A stretch of DNA of 64,000 nucleotides from Emiliania huxleyi CCMP1516 (taxonomy: Eukaryota > Haptophyta > Isochrysidales > Noelaerhabdaceae). Below the pieces are notes generated by a model. The model saw only the letters and a list, made by a program, of their open reading frames with translations, was not told the DNA's origin and ran no database searches. The position numbers and the translations under genes were made by a program. The stretch spans positions 200,530 through 264,529 of the forward strand of contig NW_005197053.1 in the NCBI RefSeq assembly GCF_000372725.1. Reading direction: 5' to 3'. Shown one piece after another: positions 61,501-64,000 of the stretch. How positions within the stretch are numbered: the stretch's first letter is position 1; every line of letters starts with the position of its first letter.

Positions 61501-64000
61501 TCCCCACATCTCCCACATCACCCCCCATCTCCCCACACCTCCTCACATCTCCCCACATCTCCCCACATCTCCCCACATCTCCCCTCATCTCCCCACATCT
61601 CCCCACATCTCCCCACATCTCCCCGTAGGTACGACGGATCTCGCCGTGATCTCGAGGACGTCAGCTTCGAGGCCGCACCAGGCACCCGCACCGCCGTCGC
61701 CGGCCGACGCGGCTGCATCCCTCTAGCAAAGGACAAGGCGGCACCGGCTCTCTCCGCAGGCACCCGCACCGCCATCGTCGGCTCGTCTGGCTCGGGGAAG
61801 TCCTCCCTGCTCAAGCTGGCGCTGCGGCGGCTGCAAGGCCCCGCCTTCTGATGGGCGCTCGAGTGGCCAAGCGAGGCTTGTTGGCTCACCAGGCGCTGCG
61901 GCTGCACGACCCCGGACGCGGCCGCGTGACGATCGACGGTGACGACATCGCGGCGGTCTCGCTGAGCTCGCTGCGGCAGCGCGTGTCCCTCGTGCCGCAG
62001 GAGAAAGCCCACATCTCCCCACATCTCCCCACACCTCCCCACATCTCCCCATCTCTCCCCGCATCTCACTGCATCTCCCCACATCTCCCCACACCTCCCC
62101 GCATCTCCCCACATCTCCCCACATCTCCCCACATCTCCCCATATCTCCCCATATCTCCCCGTAAATCCCCACACCTCCCCACACCTCCCCACACCTCCCC
62201 ACACCTCCCCACACCTCCCCACACCTCCCCACACCTCCCCCACACCTCCCCCACACCTCGCCCACACCTCGCCCACACCTCCCCACACCTCCCCACACCT
62301 CCCCACACCTCCCCGCACCTCCCCACACCTCCCCACACCTCCCCACACCTCCCCACACCTCCCCACACCTCCCCACACCTCCCCACACCTCCCCACACCT
62401 CCCCACACCTCCTCACATCTCCCCACATCTCCCCACACCTCCCCACACCTCCCCACACCTCCCCACATCTCGTGCCGCAGGACACGATCCTGTTCGACGA
62501 CACTGCAGAGTACAACATCCGGTACGGCAATCTCTCCGCCAGCGACGAGCAGGTCGCCTCGTGCAATCTCGGGAATCATCTCGGGTCATCTCGAGTCATC
62601 TCGGGTCATCTCGAGTCATCTCGGGTCATCTCGGGTCATCTCGGGTCATCTCGGGTCATCTCGGGTCATCTCGGGTCATCTCGGGTCATCTCGGGTCATC
62701 TCGGGTCATCTCTCCGCCAGCGACGAGCAGGTCGCGTCGGCCGCCGAGCGGGTTGGCTTGCTCACGCCCGGCGGAGGCTTGACGCCGCCGCAGGGCTTCG
62801 CGACGCGCTGCAAGGTTGAAGACTGAGTGTTGGTCAGCTTGTTCATAGGCTCGACGCTGCCACAGGGCCTCGCGACGCGCGTGGGTGAGCGCGGGCTAGC
62901 AATCTCTGGAGGCGAGCGGCAGCGCGTCTCTCCCCATATCTCCCCACATCTCCCCACACCTCGGCTTGCAATCTCTGGAGGCGAGCGGCAGCGCGTCTCT
63001 CCCCATATCTCCCCACATCTCCCCACACCTCGGCTTGCAATCTCTGGAGGCGAGCGGCAGCGCGTCTCTCCCCATATCTCCCCACATCTCCCCACACCTC
63101 GGCTTGCAATCTCTGGAGGCGAGCGGCAGCGCGTCTCTCCCCATATCTCCCCACATCTCCCCACACCTCGGCTTGCAATCTCCGGAGGCGAGCGGCAGCG
63201 CGTCTCTCCCCATATCTCCCCACATCTCCCCACACCTCGGCTTGCAATCTCCGGAGGCGAGCGGCAGCGCATCTCTCCCCATATCTCCCCACATCTCCCC
63301 ACACCTCGGCTTGCAATCTCCGGAGGCGAGCGGCAGCGCATCTCTCCCCATATCTCCCCACATCTCCCCACACCTCGGCTTGCAATCTCCGGAGGCGAGC
63401 GGCAGCGCGTCGCGATCGCGCGCGCACTGCTGACGACGCCGACGGTGCTGCTCTGAGAAGAGCCAGCTTCGTTCCTTCATTCATGCATTCATTCGTTCAG
63501 TATTCAATTAGGTGGTGCTCTGCGATGAGCCAACCTCGGCGCTCGACCCGGTGACAGAGGCGTCCGTGCAGGCCGTGCTCGACGAAGCCCTCGCCAACCT
63601 CACCGTACCTGTGAACAGCGTCTCTTCACACCTCGAGCTGTGAACAGGCCGTGCTCGATGAGGCCTTCGCCAACGTCACCGTGCTCACCGTGGCTCACCG
63701 GCTGCGGTCGGTGATGGACTACGACCAGATCCTGGTCATGCAGCAGGGGCGGCTGGTCGAGCGCGGGACGCACGCGGCGCTGCTCTGCGCAAACGGCACC
63801 TACGCTCGGCTGTGGCAGCGGCAGGCGGACGGCGGCGGCGATGGGGCGGACGCGTTTTGGCGCGACGGCATCCCCGACTACTGCGAGCTCGTCGACTCGG
63901 AGTCGATCGCGCGCTTGGCGATGGGCGACGTCGAGGACGCTCTCACCCTGCGGGCGCTGGACAGCGTGGACGGGAGGGGGCAGGGCCGCGGCGGGTGGCT
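58579..64000 (+). CDS. ATM1: Mitochondrial ATM1/ABCB7-type ABC transporter, 3' end outside window
   Basis: Exports a sulfur/glutathione compound needed for cytosolic Fe-S proteins from mitochondria. Nineteen exons: 58579-59076, 59153-59273, 59481-59571, 59808-59855, 59927-59983, 60050-60124, 60230-60328, 60718-60830, 60899-60999, 61328-61458, 61629-61681, 61760-61818, 61893-62000, 62481-62552, 62731-62776, 62849-62911, 63395-63444, 63512-63571 and 63648-64000. The frame holds throughout. After a presequence with SLLPAASLRP repeats come family blocks: YLWPERGVRTARLRV, AKVFIVRVPFMFKRAID, LLCNEAVRTNANEDFEVRRY. The nucleotide domain has GSSGSGKSS (Walker A), LAISGGERQR (signature), VLCDEPTSALD (Walker B) and TVAHRL (H-loop). 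Donors: 10 GC, 7 GT, 1 GA. Confidence 0.94.
59077..59152 (+). repeat. Telomere-like ATM1 intron 1
   Basis: GTGACCCTACCAAACCC ... CCTAACCCTAACCCTTAG then CCCTAG. Almost entirely CCCTAA-type repeats, GT-AG. Confidence 0.95.
59274..59480 (+). repeat. ATM1 intron 2 with GAGATATGGG decamers
   Basis: GC-AG intron. GGCGACCGCT at the donor and GGCGGCCAGT at the acceptor are diverged copies. Confidence 0.85.
59575..59654 (+). repeat. 10-bp AT-rich array TAATTAAGAC in ATM1 intron 3
   Basis: Five TAATTAAGAC copies then TAATTAACAC copies, inside intron 59572-59807. That intron also holds diverged exon copies and a family B element. Confidence 0.95.
59769..59807 (+). mobile_element. Introner family B copy, ATM1 intron 3
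   Basis: CTGTGAACGGCGTCTC ... GCTGTGAACAG, between two copies of GCCGACGCTGCTCGAGAC. Confidence 0.9.
60010..60049 (-). mobile_element. Introner family B copy, reversed, ATM1 intron 5
   Basis: Reverse orientation (CTGTTCACAGCTCGAGGTGT ... GCTCACAG). It still supplies an AG acceptor, because both ends of the element finish in CAG when read outward. Flanked by copies of GGTCTCTCCTCGTCG. Confidence 0.9.
60125..60229 (+). repeat. Hairpin-shaped ATM1 intron 6
   Basis: The left half is GGGGAGAT-type decamers and the right half their complement (ATCTCCCCAC), so the RNA can fold on itself. GC-AG. Confidence 0.9.
60491..60717 (+). repeat. Telomere-like block in ATM1 intron 7
   Basis: CCCTAA, CCCTGA and CCCTCA/CACCCAAC repeats with an embedded partial exon copy (CCCAGGCTCGCG near 60547). 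The whole intron is 60329-60717, GC-AG. Confidence 0.95.
61000..61327 (+). repeat. ATM1 intron 9: ATCTCCCCAT decamers with nested exon copies
   Basis: It contains a copy of the upstream exon (GTACCAGGAGGCACAGGCC) and a copy of the downstream exon (GGCCACCGCAGACATGCGGC), between decamer arrays. Confidence 0.9.
62005..62471 (+). repeat. CTCCCCACAC decamer array filling ATM1 intron 13
   Basis: About 45 copies of CTCCCCACAC/T. The intron (62001-62480) lies between two copies of CTCGTGCCGCAGGA, and only a GA donor keeps the protein (LVPQ|DTILFDD). Confidence 0.95.
62572..62709 (+). repeat. TCGGGTCATC decamer array, ATM1 intron 14
   Basis: About 14 copies between two copies of TCTCCGCCAGCGACGAGCAG (AG|GT). 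Confidence 0.95.
62912..63394 (+). repeat. 69-bp unit repeated seven times, carrying the ABC signature exon
   Basis: Each unit is an exon piece (GCAATCTCTGGAGGCGAGCG with GCAGCGCGT) plus about 38 bases of ATCTCCCC decamers. Period exactly 69, in frame with no stops. Eight copies of the exon piece result. Treated here as one 483-base GC-AG intron. Confidence 0.92.
63609..63647 (+). mobile_element. Introner family B copy, ATM1 intron 18
   Basis: CTGTGAACAGCGTCTC ... GCTGTGAACAG between two diverged copies of GCAGGCCGTGCTCGA. Confidence 0.9.

Noticed and set aside
61518-62579. Long minus-strand frame encoding CGEVWGGVGR-type repeats
   Set aside because: It is the complement of the CTCCCCACAC decamer introns and conserved ATM1 exons. 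Its openness comes from the repeat period.
62912-63394. Array of eight direct repeats resembling a CRISPR array
   Set aside because: The spacers are identical low-complexity decamers, the repeats are an ABC-transporter exon, and the setting is eukaryotic.

Overview
This is nuclear DNA of a GC-rich eukaryotic alga, from a draft assembly with a 418-base run of Ns at 13638-14055. I infer a haptophyte, possibly a coccolithophore, but no single sequence proves it. The reasons are: plastid VIPP1 carries a signal-peptide-plus-transit leader, as in red-type secondary plastids; the genes are dense with short introns, many with GC donors; and TTAGGG-type repeats are present. I saw no rRNA or tRNA gene, CRISPR array or bacterial operon.

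Layout. 0-3.4 kb: tail of an unknown gene, a gene-fragment copy, and a two-unit membrane/heavy-metal (HMA) protein. 4.0-7.9 kb (-): bubblegum-type acyl-CoA synthetase with 11 exons. 8.0-9.3 kb: broken copies of the HMA gene end, a calponin-homology domain and a photolyase N-terminus. 9.9-11.2 kb: Orai-like channel. 11.7-12.5 kb: a DNA element with terminal inverted repeats. 13.2 kb: U1-C of the spliceosome, running toward the gap. 15.9-19.5 kb: intronless ankyrin-kinase. 20.2-22.3 kb (-): coiled-coil protein. 23.9-36.4 kb: mostly intronless secreted or coiled-coil proteins and a Rossmann-fold reductase/epimerase. 38.0-40.0 kb: ionotropic glutamate receptor. 40.5-43.7 kb: a membrane protein and a frameshifted PARP gene. 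43.8-48.9 kb: repeat-rich, no convincing gene. 49.0-51.4 kb (-): VIPP1. 52.1-56.1 kb: HI0933-type flavoprotein, a small membrane protein and an unknown protein. 58.6-64.0 kb: mitochondrial ATM1/ABCB7-type ABC transporter, 19 exons, cut by the window end.

The main discovery is the intron structure. I rebuilt 55 introns by hand, and reading frame and protein family continuity agree across the joins. Most sit between two copies of the same short piece of exon, so both splice sites come from the duplicated target (AG|G at each end). The donor is GC in 30, GT in 21 and apparently GA in 4. The filling between the copies is one of a few kinds: 10-11 bp tandem repeats of unrelated sequence, telomere-like CCCTAA repeats, AT-rich decamers, or one of three dispersed introner families that recur in unrelated genes. 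This looks like active intron creation by insertion and by duplication/break repair. A second recurring signal, TAAAATTCTTTTT, lies just upstream of many start codons on the sense strand and may be a core promoter or start-site motif.
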